DNA of 43,927 bases from an uncultured Oscillospiraceae bacterium (GCA_934565415.1 CAKTHQ010000017.1:1-43927); one strand, 5' to 3'. Positions 1-6,864 are shown, numbered from the stretch's first letter. Notes: a model not told the origin generated them from the sequence alone. Numbers and translations: made by a program.

Positions 1-313
1 CGATAGTTTTACCGGCACCTTGTTCCCCGCAAAACATATGAATACCTCTAGGCTGGAAAAAGCCTGGTTCCCGTTCATAGAGATCGGTAATGTAGCGTTT
101 GGGAACATCATAGAAAAGCTGTTTCCAGATAGGCCGTTGAGGGACCCGCACAACGCCGGAGGGTTTCATTTCCAACTTGAAATAGAAGCGGAAGACCAGA
201 TACCAGGACAGGCAGAGCAGGGCAAACACGCCAAATAGAACGCCCACGGGGATAAAGATAAAGGAAAGGAATTTGATCAGAGTAAAGACAATGGAAAAAC
301 CTTGTTTGAACAT
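1..313 (-). CDS. Zot-type phage assembly ATPase, N-terminal part only
   Basis: The first 104 codons of a Zonular-occludens-toxin (Zot)/pI-like morphogenesis ATPase are visible; the rest lies left of the window. The start is ATG at 313 with AGGAGG a few bases upstream. Residues 8-45 form a long hydrophobic membrane stretch. A basic linker follows, then a Walker A motif, GEQGAGKT, at residues 96-103. The family drives extrusion of filamentous phage through the envelope. Having the membrane segment before the ATPase domain differs from the classical order, in which the ATPase comes first. The gene follows the small membrane protein at 326-574, as expected for an assembly cassette. Confidence 0.85.
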   Translation of the reverse strand, partial: MFKQGFSIVFTLIKFLSFIFIPVGVLFGVFALLCLSWYLVFRFYFKLEMKPSGVVRVPQRPIWKQLFYDVPKRYITDLYEREPGFFQPRGIHMFCGEQGAGKTI

Positions 314-325
314 AGGGACCTCCTA

Positions 326-574
326 TCAAATAAAAGGCAGCAGGTCACGAATGACCCAGAAGAGCGCAACCATAGCACGAAAGACGGCGATAGAGATAAT
401 GAGAGCAATGAGGGTTTTGACAGTTCCAAGGGGAATCAAGTAACAGACCATTTCAAGAACGCTACGAAGGTACTCAAATGCAGAAGTATTCACATCCCAA
501 GAAACATCCGGGAGAATGGAGAAAAGGCCGGAAGTCACGGCAAAAAGTATATCAATCAGCTTTTCAGTAATCAT
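326..574 (-). CDS. Small hydrophobic phage protein between adsorption protein and Zot
   Basis: This is an 82-residue protein with two hydrophobic stretches, around residues 10-25 and 45-75 (MVCYLIPLGTVKTLIALIIS and onward). The start chosen is ATG at 574, two bases after the stop of the adsorption gene; an upstream TTG at 595 is also in frame. By position it matches the small pVI-like minor coat/anchor protein encoded between pIII and pI in filamentous phages. Element 2 has a positional equivalent at 12450-12683. Function is inferred from position and membrane character, not from a recognised domain. Confidence 0.7.
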   Translation of the reverse strand: MITEKLIDILFAVTSGLFSILPDVSWDVNTSAFEYLRSVLEMVCYLIPLGTVKTLIALIISIAVFRAMVALFWVIRDLLPFI

Positions 575-575
575 C

Positions 576-2438
576 TTATTTATCCCTATGTTCAAGATAA
601 GTGTTTAGCCGATCAATGGTGCCACCTTCACCACGCAGAAGACCAGGGACCTTGAGGAACAGTCGCCAGGCAAAAAGGAGCCAGAGGAAAGCAGAAATTA
701 CGTTATCCATTGTAGGCTTGTACTTGGAATACCAAGTCAAATCCAGGAAAATAGTACGACCACCAATGGCCCAGGAAGTGGAGCTGCCAAGGTCAATGTA
801 AATGACAGGTGGGCGGGTGCCCAGACCAGAAAAGAAGCCACCAAGGCCTTTACCGGTGGAAATGATGGAGTCAAACAAAGGAAAAGCAGCCCTACAGGCA
901 ACTATTTTAGCGTCCCAATATCCGGCAGCAGGAACAAAGGCAGCCGCTAAAGCGGCTAGTAGCGCATCTATAAGGGTTTGCGGCAAAGCCAAAGCCCAGG
1001 CTTTTACATCCGTTATCCAGGCAGGGAAAGTAACAGTGAAAAAGGTGGAAATTGCATCCCCCATAACCGTTAGAGTAGCAAGAAGGGCAGCTGTTTGCGC
1101 CTCTATCCAAGTTTTTGCATTTGCAAAGCCAAGAGAAATAGCATCAGCAACAGTACCAAACCAGGTTATGACATCGGCGAAACCTTTGGAAAGGGTATCA
1201 CCAATGGTACCAAACCATGTAACAACATCATTAAAACCAGCTACCAAGGTATCAATGACTGTTTGAATGAGAGCAAGAATAGAAGCAACAAGCTCAATGA
1301 GCTGTTTAAAAAGCCCTTCCAACTTAGAGAACAAATCTCCAAACATACCGCTCAAAATATCGGGAGTAATAGGCAAAGGCGTATCGCCTGGTTCGGTGGC
1401 CTCGGTGGCTTCCGTTGCTTCCGTTGGAGGTGTAGTAGGGATAGCCCCAGGTAAAGCACCGACTAACCTTTGAACTAAATCATCCGGACTAAGACCGGGA
1501 GCAGCAGCAGACCCGGCCAAACCGGCAGCAATGGCAGCGAGAAGAGCAGCTATGTCAATGCTGTGGTCCCGGCTATCGCCATAAGGAGAATCTGGAAGGT
1601 CAGCAGTTCCAAGGGCATTTTGAGCCTGGGTGCCGTTAATGGTTTGGTTCCGATTGAAGGGAATAGCATCCTCCGAGGCCGGAAAGCTCATAGAAGAGCT
1701 TTTAACATCGGTAAAGGTGTACGCGCAAATAGTTGTCAAATAAGTTTTCCCATAGTCAATATGATGAGCGGCAAAATACAGTTTATTTCCAACAAAATAA
1801 GAAGTGAAATCAATAAATTTTGTGGAATACATAAATATATGACCAGAATCCAAACTAGTTTTACCAGAGGGATCAACAACGTAAACACCAAATTTAGCCT
1901 CATAGCTTTCCTTAAAATAAGGTGCAAGTTGATAAACGCCCTGAGATGTAGAAACAGAAATAGGGTAGGCACCTTTGGCAAACAAATCGGCGGAATAATA
2001 ATTGAGGTCAGAGGCAGACGAGGTATCGGCAAAAGACGGAATACCAATCGGAACACCGGCAGGGACAGAGCCGACCAAAGAGCCTTCTGTAGACCCTACC
2101 GGAGTCCGAAACCTAGAATTGATCTCCGGAAGAATACTATTGAAAGCGTCCCTGACACCTTTTGTCAAGGTCAGGGTACCGTTTACGAGATTCTTTGCAA
2201 CAACTTCTGTACAGGCTTTCAGGCCGTTTACAGAGGAATTCAGAAAATTAGAAACGGCATTATAGGCGCCTTGATTTGTGGCAAAGGTCACACCTGCCCA
2301 GGTGCAGAACAGCAGACCGACCGCAAGGGCGGCGTCATCTACACCGGCTACAGCATCCGCTTGCTGAGCAAAGCCTGGCCAAGTCAGGAGCAGGGCCAGG
2401 GACAGCAGGATACAGATTACACGTTTTGTTGTACTCAC
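576..2438 (-). CDS. Phage adsorption (pIII-like) protein, element 1
   Basis: This 620-residue secreted protein is probably the receptor-binding minor coat protein. The GTG start at 2438 is chosen because it overlaps the stop of the upstream gene (GTGA) and follows a GGGGGTG ribosome binding site. A signal peptide covers about the first 28 residues, ending near AQQADA. The next roughly 240 residues are almost the same as those of the element 2 protein at 12696-14183. A Pro/Thr/Glu linker follows (TEATEATEATEPGDT), then a long hydrophobic and amphipathic region with repeated VITWFGT-like segments, and a C-terminal membrane anchor before a short basic tail. The layout (export signal, exposed head, linker, anchor) fits pIII. 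The receptor is unknown. Confidence 0.8.
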   Translation of the reverse strand: MSTTKRVICILLSLALLLTWPGFAQQADAVAGVDDAALAVGLLFCTWAGVTFATNQGAYNAVSNFLNSSVNGLKACTEVVAKNLVNGTLTLTKGVRDAFNSILPEINSRFRTPVGSTEGSLVGSVPAGVPIGIPSFADTSSASDLNYYSADLFAKGAYPISVSTSQGVYQLAPYFKESYEAKFGVYVVDPSGKTSLDSGHIFMYSTKFIDFTSYFVGNKLYFAAHHIDYGKTYLTTICAYTFTDVKSSSMSFPASEDAIPFNRNQTINGTQAQNALGTADLPDSPYGDSRDHSIDIAALLAAIAAGLAGSAAAPGLSPDDLVQRLVGALPGAIPTTPPTEATEATEATEPGDTPLPITPDILSGMFGDLFSKLEGLFKQLIELVASILALIQTVIDTLVAGFNDVVTWFGTIGDTLSKGFADVITWFGTVADAISLGFANAKTWIEAQTAALLATLTVMGDAISTFFTVTFPAWITDVKAWALALPQTLIDALLAALAAAFVPAAGYWDAKIVACRAAFPLFDSIISTGKGLGGFFSGLGTRPPVIYIDLGSSTSWAIGGRTIFLDLTWYSKYKPTMDNVISAFLWLLFAWRLFLKVPGLLRGEGGTIDRLNTYLEHRDK

Positions 2439-2545
2439 ATCGGACACCCCCAGAAAACAAGGTAACAGGCGAAGGAAAAGAAGAAAATGCCCGTAAGGGC
2501 AAACAGAATGGAAATCAGAACCAGGAAAAAATTTGTATAGTCCAT
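2435..2545 (-). CDS. Small single-span membrane protein (pVII/pIX-like)
   Basis: This 36-residue protein starts at ATG 2545 behind AAGGTGAG and consists mostly of one membrane helix (NFFLVLISILFALTGIFFFS). Its stop overlaps the GTG start of the adsorption gene, suggesting translational coupling. Size and place between the major coat and adsorption genes resemble the tiny tip proteins pVII/pIX of filamentous phages. Element 2 has a similar 39-residue protein (7495-7614) on the other side of its coat gene. No family can be assigned. Confidence 0.65.
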   Translation of the reverse strand: MDYTNFFLVLISILFALTGIFFFSFACYLVFWGCPM

Positions 2546-2557
2546 AGGGCACTCACC

Positions 2558-2575
2558 TTGAATATTAAGATTCAA
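2558..2575. repeat. TTGAAT-type dyad, copy 1
   Basis: TTGAATATTAAGATTCAA is a near-palindrome with two mismatched positions between its arms. It lies between the coat-gene hairpin and the ribosome binding site of the 36-residue gene. It belongs to a set of six similar 18-bp dyads in element 1. Confidence 0.6.
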
Positions 2576-2579
2576 AAAT

Positions 2580-2608
2580 GCTCCCCCGGCTTTATCGACC
2601 GGGGGAGC
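2580..2608 (-). terminator. GC-rich hairpin after the major coat gene
   Basis: The arms GCTCCCCCGG and CCGGGGGAGC form a 10-bp stem just after the coat gene stop at 2614. No long T run follows on the minus strand, so it may be a partial terminator or an mRNA-stabilising hairpin. Either would help make far more coat protein than the downstream minor proteins. Confidence 0.6.
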
Positions 2609-2613
2609 TGCCG

Positions 2614-2796
2614 TCATGCGGAGTGCAGGACACTCTGCAAGAACTGGATACCCTTGCGCAGGCCGATGAAACCGACCATCAAGGGAATAACCACGGGCAG
2701 CAGTCCGGTAATCTCGGACAGGACACCCTGCATCATTTCACCAGTCACAACAGAAGAAAGCTGGGTAGAAGCGGCAGCAGTGAGCATAGTAGGCAT
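2614..2796 (-). CDS. Major coat protein (pVIII-like), element 1
   Basis: This 60-residue protein is the probable filament subunit. Its N-terminal half is short and polar (MPTMLTAAASTQLSSVVTGE). One membrane helix lies around residues 30-47 (TGLLPVVIPLMVGFIGL), and a short tail with two basic residues (RKG) follows. This is the layout of filamentous phage coat proteins, which sit in the membrane before assembly. There is no obvious cleavable signal peptide. AAAGGAAG lies upstream of the start and a strong hairpin follows the gene. The element 2 counterpart is at 7286-7480; the two share the layout but little sequence. Confidence 0.8.
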   Translation of the reverse strand: MPTMLTAAASTQLSSVVTGEMMQGVLSEITGLLPVVIPLMVGFIGLRKGIQFLQSVLHSA

Positions 2797-2812
2797 ACAT
2801 TTTCACTTCCTT

Positions 2813-3352
2813 TCAAAAGAATATGCGAAAGAATCTATAGCAAAAGTAACACAGGAGACAGACCACAAAGAACAGGCAGAAACCGGCGATATACTGGCAC
2901 GCACTTTCAGTATTTTGCACGGATTCCAGGACCTGGAGAAGGGGGACAGTGGTATCTGGGTCTTGCGTTTCTTCTGTTACCTCAGGTTCGGTAGACTCTT
3001 CTACCGGGTCAGTGGGAATTGAATCTTGAGATTCAAAAGTGGGGGGTTCCGTTTCCGGTTCCGTCTCCGGCTGGGTTTCCGGTTCGGTTTCCGGCGGTGC
3101 TTCCGTTTCCGGCTCCGTCTCCGGCTCCGTTTCGGGAGCCGGTTCAGTGTATGAATCAGAGAGGTCTGCAGCGTTGTCGGAATAGGGGTCCTCGTCCTGG
3201 AAGAAATCATAGTACTCTGGGTCATCCGGACCAAGGGAATGAATAAACTGCTTATATGCTTCCGGGGGCTCTTCCGGGGCATCCGCTTGCGCAGAGACCC
3301 CGAGAAGAGAGAAGCAAAGCAGAAAGGGGAGCAAGTGCAGAAGAAAGTTCAT
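2813..3352 (-). CDS. Secreted acidic low-complexity membrane protein, element 1
   Basis: This 179-residue protein has a signal peptide (first 23 residues, ending VSAQA). An acidic region follows, rich in E, P and T, with many PETEPET-like repeats around residues 70-135, then a C-terminal membrane helix (around 153-173) and a short aromatic/basic tail. It lies between the rep and coat genes, 9 bp after the rep stop. Element 2 has the same kind of protein, also upstream of its coat gene (7604-8014), so it is part of the conserved phage plan. The layout is a type I membrane protein with a flexible extracellular stalk. A structural or entry role is possible, but no family is recognised. Confidence 0.7.
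   Translation of the reverse strand: MNFLLHLLPFLLCFSLLGVSAQADAPEEPPEAYKQFIHSLGPDDPEYYDFFQDEDPYSDNAADLSDSYTEPAPETEPETEPETEAPPETEPETQPETEPETEPPTFESQDSIPTDPVEESTEPEVTEETQDPDTTVPLLQVLESVQNTESACQYIAGFCLFFVVCLLCYFCYRFFRIFF
3019..3036. repeat. TTGAAT-type dyad, copy 2 (inside a coding region)
   Basis: TTGAATCTTGAGATTCAA has perfect 8-nt arms around a 2-nt centre. It lies inside the acidic membrane protein gene, where it encodes part of an ESQDS stretch. Confidence 0.6.
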
Positions 3353-3361
3353 GCGTCTACC

Positions 3362-4012
3362 TCAAATAGGCTTGATATTGGAAGTCTTACTGGATGTGAA
3401 CTCTTCAAAATCCCGGAAACGGCGGGTATCATTGGATTCACCACGGTCCACCAGTTCCTTGTAGCAGTCATCGTTATGTTCTCTTACCAGGGCAACGCCT
3501 ATGGAACCCATGCGGCGCAGGTCCGCATAGACACCGGCGGCCACGGACTTTTTGATGAGTTCGGAGTAGCCGATAGGGCCGGGGGACCGGTCTACAATGT
3601 CCACGATGGTCAGCACTCTAGCACCTTCATCCGGTTCTGCAAGCAGGGTAGCAAGCCGAACTTTCAGGGGGCCAAAGACTTCTTCAAACTCATATTGGTA
3701 TTTGTCCTCATTGCCGAAGTGTACCAGGTAGAGCAGGGAAGCGTCTACATCCTTACAGGCTTCCAGGTAGTTGGGAGTGATGCCCAACTCCTTAGCAATG
3801 GCGGTATTCCAAACAGCATTCTTGAAGCGAACGACAACGTGCCAATGGGGCTTTTTCAGTTCGCCGGATTCCAGCGTGTCCTTGTCATGCATGATAGCGG
3901 CGAAGTTGTAACCACCGGATTTCAGCTTTTCGATAGCGGCAGCGTGGGTGGGGTCTTCCGGGTAGAGGACCATTACAAATTTGCGGTCACGGAATTTTTG
4001 AGAGTCAGCCAT
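3362..4012 (-). CDS. rep: Rolling-circle replication initiator, Rep_2 (pMV158 RepB) family
   Basis: This 216-residue HUH endonuclease is expected to nick the double-strand origin and start rolling-circle replication of the phage genome. Motifs seen: a first conserved strand ending in MHDKD (residues 41-45), the metal-binding HUH motif PHWHVVV (His56 and His58), and a candidate catalytic Tyr95 in LLYLVHFG. These fit RepB-type initiators. The start at ATG 4012 follows TTAGGAGG. A matching origin hairpin lies 90-113 bp upstream. The C-terminal part (from about residue 120) is probably a DNA-binding or multimerisation region. This initiator family differs entirely from that of element 2. Confidence 0.85.
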   Translation of the reverse strand: MADSQKFRDRKFVMVLYPEDPTHAAAIEKLKSGGYNFAAIMHDKDTLESGELKKPHWHVVVRFKNAVWNTAIAKELGITPNYLEACKDVDASLLYLVHFGNEDKYQYEFEEVFGPLKVRLATLLAEPDEGARVLTIVDIVDRSPGPIGYSELIKKSVAAGVYADLRRMGSIGVALVREHNDDCYKELVDRGESNDTRRFRDFEEFTSSKTSNIKPI

Positions 4013-4029
4013 ATTTTACCTCCTAATAT

Positions 4030-4125
4030 TTGACACATGACACAGCAGGGTGGTATGTGTTAGATTTATTAGAGTGTCAGATTTTGACACCTGGCACAAT
4101 CGGCGCTATGTCGTAGTGAGCGCCG
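4030..4125. promoter_or_regulatory. Predicted double-strand origin (dso), element 1
   Basis: The 4101-4125 segment forms a hairpin with a perfect 7-bp stem (CGGCGCT/AGCGCCG) and an 11-nt loop that reads CACTACGACAT on the minus strand. ACTACGAC matches the remembered nick-site core of pMV158-family origins (TACTACGAC). Next to it are repeated TGACAC/GTGTCA half sites, including a GTGTCA-TGACAC hairpin at 4074-4090, suitable for Rep binding. Position just upstream of the Rep_2 gene supports the call. The nick site itself is inferred. Confidence 0.7.
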
Positions 4126-4148
4126 GTGTGTCAAGAGGTGGGGAGGGC

Positions 4149-4346
4149 TTATCTCCCCTTGAGTTCCCTCTTGATGTCTCCGAACTGTTGCATAACCTCG
4201 GAGAACATATTACGCAGTCCTTCCAGTTCCTGGCGGAGCTGCTTATTTTCTTGTTTCATCCGCTCCACATCTTCCGAAAATTTCAGTAAAGACATGAGAT
4301 CGTCGATGGGAAGGGTTACTTGCCACTTGGACTTTGGGGCGGCCAT
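4149..4346 (-). CDS. Small coiled-coil protein, element 1
   Basis: This 65-residue protein has a strongly helical, heptad-like region (residues 20-60, FSEDVERMKQENKQLRQELE). The start overlaps the stop of the upstream ssDNA-binding-like gene (TAATG), so the two are probably co-translated. Element 2 has a positional equivalent at 9287-9511 that also contains a short AFGDLKR/QFGDIKR motif near its C-terminus, suggesting homology. Its place between the binding protein and Rep suggests a replication accessory role. No known domain is recognised. Confidence 0.7.
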   Translation of the reverse strand: MAAPKSKWQVTLPIDDLMSLLKFSEDVERMKQENKQLRQELEGLRNMFSEVMQQFGDIKRELKGR

Positions 4347-4597
4347 TAAAGGATACCGTCTACAATGATGGTCCCATTGAAGGTGTGGTAGAAGATTTCT
4401 CTTTCATCGTCCACCTTGACCATACCGGCAGCGTCCACGGTGGGGCCGTCAATGTTGGCGGTGGCCGCACGGAAGCCGTTGAAATACTGGTCCTTGAAGA
4501 CGAAAGAGACGGGGAGGAAGTCATAAGGTTTTCCGTTTTTCTTACTCGTTCCGCTCATACGCTGGCCAATCCCAACTACTTTGATTTTGGTTCTCAT
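4346..4597 (-). CDS. Probable ssDNA-binding protein (gpV-like), element 1
   Basis: This 83-residue protein is first in the minus-strand operon, with CAAGGAGG before ATG 4597. It is rich in short beta-strand-like segments (MRTKIKVVGIGQRM, YDFLPVSFVFKDQYFNGFRA), as expected for an OB-fold. Small proteins at this position in filamentous phages coat the single-stranded genome and switch replication to packaging. The element 2 protein at 9511-9750 has the same place and size. Identification rests on position, size and composition rather than a clear motif. Confidence 0.6.
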   Translation of the reverse strand: MRTKIKVVGIGQRMSGTSKKNGKPYDFLPVSFVFKDQYFNGFRAATANIDGPTVDAAGMVKVDDEREIFYHTFNGTIIVDGIL

Positions 4598-4622
4598 TGG
4601 ATTGTTCCTCCTTGAAAAAGAT

Positions 4623-4667
4623 TTAGTATACCAAACTCTTAAAGCTGGTATACTAAGGTTAAACCTT
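4623..4667. promoter_or_regulatory. Operator region between divergent modules, element 1
   Basis: TTAGTATACCA (4623-4633) and TGGTATACTAA (4646-4656) are a perfect 11-nt inverted repeat, followed at once by the palindrome AAGGTTAAACCTT (4655-4667). They lie between the minus-strand replication operon and the plus-strand regulator, overlapping the predicted minus-strand -10. A likely binder is the ribbon-helix-helix protein encoded at 4783. Confidence 0.65.
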
Positions 4668-4684
4668 ATTTAGCCAAAAGTCAA
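4656..4684 (-). promoter_or_regulatory. Predicted promoter of the element 1 replication/structural operon
   Basis: On the minus strand, TTGACT (4684-4679) and TAACCT (4661-4656) are separated by 17 bp. The -35 is good and the -10 weak. It sits upstream of the ssDNA-binding-like gene and overlaps the inverted-repeat operator. Confidence 0.5.
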
Positions 4685-4782
4685 GCGGAAAGATTTAATA
4701 AGATATATCTTTGTTAAATATAGCTAAATCCATTATGACTTTTTCATTAAATATGGTAATATGACATTGGAGGTTATTTACT

Positions 4783-4947
4783 ATGGAAAAACGAACTGAA
4801 CAGATAGGTATTAAGGTAACACCGTCTACTAGAAAGGCCATCGAAGAGATTGCAAGCAGAGAGGCAAGACCTCTCAGCAGTCAAATCAACTTGATACTAG
4901 AAAAATACATCAAAGAATACTTTGAGAAAGAAGAAAAACAAAAGTAA
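4783..4947 (+). CDS. Ribbon-helix-helix (Arc/CopG-type) regulator
   Basis: This 54-residue protein starts at ATG 4783 behind GGAGG. It has the pattern of a ribbon-helix-helix DNA-binding protein: an N-terminal beta strand (TEQIGIKVTPSTRKAIEEIA), then two helices and a charged tail (EKEEKQK). It is divergent from the replication operon and faces the operator repeats at 4623-4667, so it is probably the copy-number or lysogeny regulator of element 1. Element 2 uses an XRE repressor at the same place. The operator link is inferred. Confidence 0.75.
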   Translation: MEKRTEQIGIKVTPSTRKAIEEIASREARPLSSQINLILEKYIKEYFEKEEKQK

Positions 4948-4948
4948 T

Positions 4949-4966
4949 TTGAATATGAATATTCAA
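4949..4966. repeat. TTGAAT-type dyad, copy 3
   Basis: TTGAATATGAATATTCAA has perfect 8-nt arms with a 2-nt centre. It starts two bases after the regulator stop codon and lies before the ribosome binding site of the next gene. Confidence 0.6.
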
Positions 4967-4980
4967 AAGGGGATAGAGAA

Positions 4981-5418
4981 ATGGGGCTTGAATTTAGGGA
5001 CCCTATATCAACCATATTTGTAAGGGCAGCAGAGGTCTTGAAAAGTCCACAGCTATTAAGCATCATATTCCTTATTGTTGTAGTGTATATTGCACTTATC
5101 GTTTTAAGACAATTGTTGCGCTGCCTTAAATTCATTCTACAGACCTTGTTGGAAATCGTAACAAAGACACTCGACCTTTTTCCATCTGGACACAAGAAAA
5201 AGGATCCATTGCAATCTAGCGATTGGTTGACCAGGGCACAGGCAAAGCAGGAAATCCGATTCCAAAACGCTTCGCCTCCGTTGTTGCCGAAAAAACAGCC
5301 AGAAAAGAAAAAAATACGCTTCCCTTGGCAGAAAGTACCGGGAGAAGACTGGTATCCTACCGGCTGGACATTCAACCACGAAACAGGCTTGTGGGAACCG
5401 CCGGATTACTTAAAGTAA
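4981..5418 (+). CDS. Unrecognised membrane protein with cytoplasmic tail
   Basis: This 145-residue protein begins 33 bp after the regulator and is probably co-transcribed with it. A hydrophobic region (about 26-66) contains one or two membrane helices (LLSIIFLIVVVYIALIVL). It is followed by a basic, proline-rich stretch (KKQPEKKKIRFPWQK) and a C-terminal aromatic motif, DWYPTGWTFNHETGLWEPP. Such tryptophan-rich ends can be protein-contact motifs. A role in superinfection exclusion or in linking replication to the membrane is conceivable from its place beside the regulator, but there is no direct evidence. Confidence 0.65.
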   Translation: MGLEFRDPISTIFVRAAEVLKSPQLLSIIFLIVVVYIALIVLRQLLRCLKFILQTLLEIVTKTLDLFPSGHKKKDPLQSSDWLTRAQAKQEIRFQNASPPLLPKKQPEKKKIRFPWQKVPGEDWYPTGWTFNHETGLWEPPDYLK

Positions 5419-5423
5419 AACTT

Positions 5424-5441
5424 TTGAATATTAAGAATCAA
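5424..5441. repeat. TTGAAT-type dyad, copy 4
   Basis: TTGAATATTAAGAATCAA is imperfect. The same 18 bases occur again at 6865-6882. It overlaps the left edge of the terminator at 5441-5490. Confidence 0.55.
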
Positions 5442-5490
5442 AAACAGCTACCTAGGGTGGAAGTCCATCCCGGGTAGCTGTTTTCCTGTT
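5441..5490 (+). terminator. Terminator after the element 1 regulator operon
   Basis: A perfect 12-bp stem is formed by AAAACAGCTACC (5441-5452) and its complement (5473-5484), followed by a T-rich stretch. It ends the transcript of the 4783 and 4981 genes and separates it from the folded noncoding region. Confidence 0.8.
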
Positions 5491-5960
5491 TTGCGGTGGT
5501 TGTCGAGAGGCTGGGCCAGGGGGCCGATTTCAAAACTATGTTTGAAATCAGGGGACGAAAGAATAGTCCCGCCGAAGCTGGTCTATTGTTGGAAACAGTA
5601 CCAGCGGGACAATTCTTTCTTAAAGCCCTAGCACTTCTCACCCTACCGGAAATTTTGATTTTGTCAAGACCAACATGAAAAATGGCATAAAGCCGCGTGA
5701 AGGATTGCGTCTTCATGCCATTTTTCACGTTGCGAGTCGCTGCGCGAGTCTTGACAAAACCGGAAAAGGCACAGACCATGCTCAGAAACTTGCAGCGTGT
5801 GGCCTGTGCCTTTTCCTTCAAAATTTCCGCCAGTAGTGGCAGGTGTGCTAGGGCGGCGCAAAAAAGAATCCGGTCCGCTACACCAGAGCGAGCCGGATAT
5901 GAGGCAGGGGGAAAGTCAAAACCCTGCTTTAAAACTATATCATGCCCAGAAAGGAAAGTC
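5491..5960. other. Highly folded noncoding region with a three-way junction, element 1
   Basis: About 470 bases without a convincing gene hold stacked inverted repeats. There is a 9-bp hairpin (5526-5534/5541-5549) and a 16-bp arm with one mismatch (5557-5572/5604-5619). A perfect 12-bp arm (5647-5658/5818-5829) encloses two further arms: 5659-5670/5748-5759 (12 bp), extended by 5673-5688/5715-5730, and 5762-5774/5804-5816 (13 bp). The junction has only 0-2 unpaired bases between arms. Smaller hairpins follow up to about 5927. In filamentous phages, folded intergenic DNA serves as the packaging signal and the complementary-strand origin; that is the best inference here. Confidence 0.75.
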
Positions 5961-5964
5961 AACC

Positions 5965-6624
5965 ATGAAAGAGACAACCAAGACAAGCAGAGCAGCGGGA
6001 CAGTTGGAGAAGATGTTCCGGCAGCTGAACCAGGACAGCTTCAACGGGGAGCTGGAAGAGCCAATTATCACCATCCAAAGCACTCCAAGGGCCTACGGTC
6101 ACGTTACGGTTTGCAAGACCTGGAAGCGGAAGGACGATTGGAGGCACGAACTGAACATTGGTGCGGAGTGGCTAACAAAGCCCATTGAGGAGGTCACGGC
6201 GACCATGATTCATGAAATGGTTCACCTGTACAACATCAAACACGACATTCAGGATTGCAGCAGGGGAGGGATTTACCACAACAAGAAGTTCAAAGAGGAA
6301 GCCGAGAAACACATGATCTCCATTGAGAAAGATGAGAAGTACGGATGGACCATTACCAAGCCGACAGAAGAACTACTGAACTACATCATCTCCAAAGGCT
6401 GGGAGGACATCCAGATGCACCGTTTCCCGCTTGCGGGTCTGATGGGTCCGGGAGGCGACAAGGAGAAAGGAGGCAAACCAGACGGCCAGGAAGACGGCAA
6501 GGAGAAGCCAAAGAAAACCAGTTGGAAGCACGTTTGTCCAAAGTGCAAAGCCATCGCAAGAACCACAAAGGAATTTCCGCTGATTTGCGGCATCTGCAAA
6601 GTGGAAATGGAAATTGAAGATTAA
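5965..6624 (+). CDS. SprT-like zinc metalloprotease with C-terminal zinc ribbon
   Basis: This 219-residue protein starts at ATG 5965 behind AGAAAGGA. An N-terminal SprT-like domain contains MIHEMVHLYN, giving the HExxH zinc site at residues 83-87, with His105 (GGIYHNKKF) as a probable third ligand. After a Gly/Lys/Glu-rich linker comes a zinc ribbon with CPKC and CGIC pairs near residues 189-209. SprT/SPRTN relatives cut proteins crosslinked to DNA. Such a gene is unusual cargo for a filamentous phage. Because Rep forms a covalent tyrosine-DNA link, clearing stalled Rep is one possible job (speculative). It lies directly downstream of the folded region and upstream of a 45-residue gene. Confidence 0.8.
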   Translation: MKETTKTSRAAGQLEKMFRQLNQDSFNGELEEPIITIQSTPRAYGHVTVCKTWKRKDDWRHELNIGAEWLTKPIEEVTATMIHEMVHLYNIKHDIQDCSRGGIYHNKKFKEEAEKHMISIEKDEKYGWTITKPTEELLNYIISKGWEDIQMHRFPLAGLMGPGGDKEKGGKPDGQEDGKEKPKKTSWKHVCPKCKAIARTTKEFPLICGICKVEMEIED

Positions 6625-6631
6625 GATTCAA
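6614..6631. repeat. TTGAAT-type dyad, copy 5
   Basis: TTGAAGATTAAGATTCAA spans the stop codon of the SprT-like gene and precedes a GGGGAG/CTCCCC hairpin (6636-6657) just before the next ribosome binding site. Confidence 0.55.
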
Positions 6632-6670
6632 AAAAGGGGAGGGGGCAACCTCTCCCCGAAGGAGGGACAT

Positions 6671-6808
6671 ATGACAATCCAAGAAATCACAGAAGCAATT
6701 GAAGAACTGGCAATCCGGACAGGATACAGCTACCTGGAAATGGTAGAGTGGATTGCAAAGAACAACCGGGATGAAAAAATTTTACCGTGGGAGGATAAAG
6801 AGAAATGA
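6671..6808 (+). CDS. Small acidic hypothetical protein
   Basis: This 45-residue protein has a good AAGGAGGG site before ATG 6671. It is predicted helical and acidic (ITEAIEELAIRTGYSYLEMV, ending WEDKEK). It is probably co-transcribed with the SprT-like gene and ends just before a strong terminator. No function can be assigned. The hairpin at 6636-6657 sits next to its ribosome binding site and might tune its translation. Confidence 0.6.
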   Translation: MTIQEITEAIEELAIRTGYSYLEMVEWIAKNNRDEKILPWEDKEK

Positions 6809-6816
6809 CAGAACAG

Positions 6817-6852
6817 ACCGGGGAACCCAGCAATGGGAACCCCGGTTTTTTT
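6817..6852 (+). terminator. Rho-independent terminator of the SprT-like operon
   Basis: ACCGGGG (6817-6823) pairs with CCCCGGT (6840-6846), followed directly by seven or more T residues. It ends the 5965-6808 operon. Confidence 0.85.
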
Positions 6853-6864
6853 ATGTTCGGACTT

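Noticed and set aside
1563..2465. A 300-codon plus-strand frame
   Set aside because: It is antisense to the adsorption gene, which has a signal peptide, coupled start and a homologue in element 2.
3040..3140. Short tandem repeats that could suggest a repeat array
   Set aside because: They are in-frame codons for a Pro/Glu/Thr-rich stalk, without regular spacers, so not a CRISPR array.
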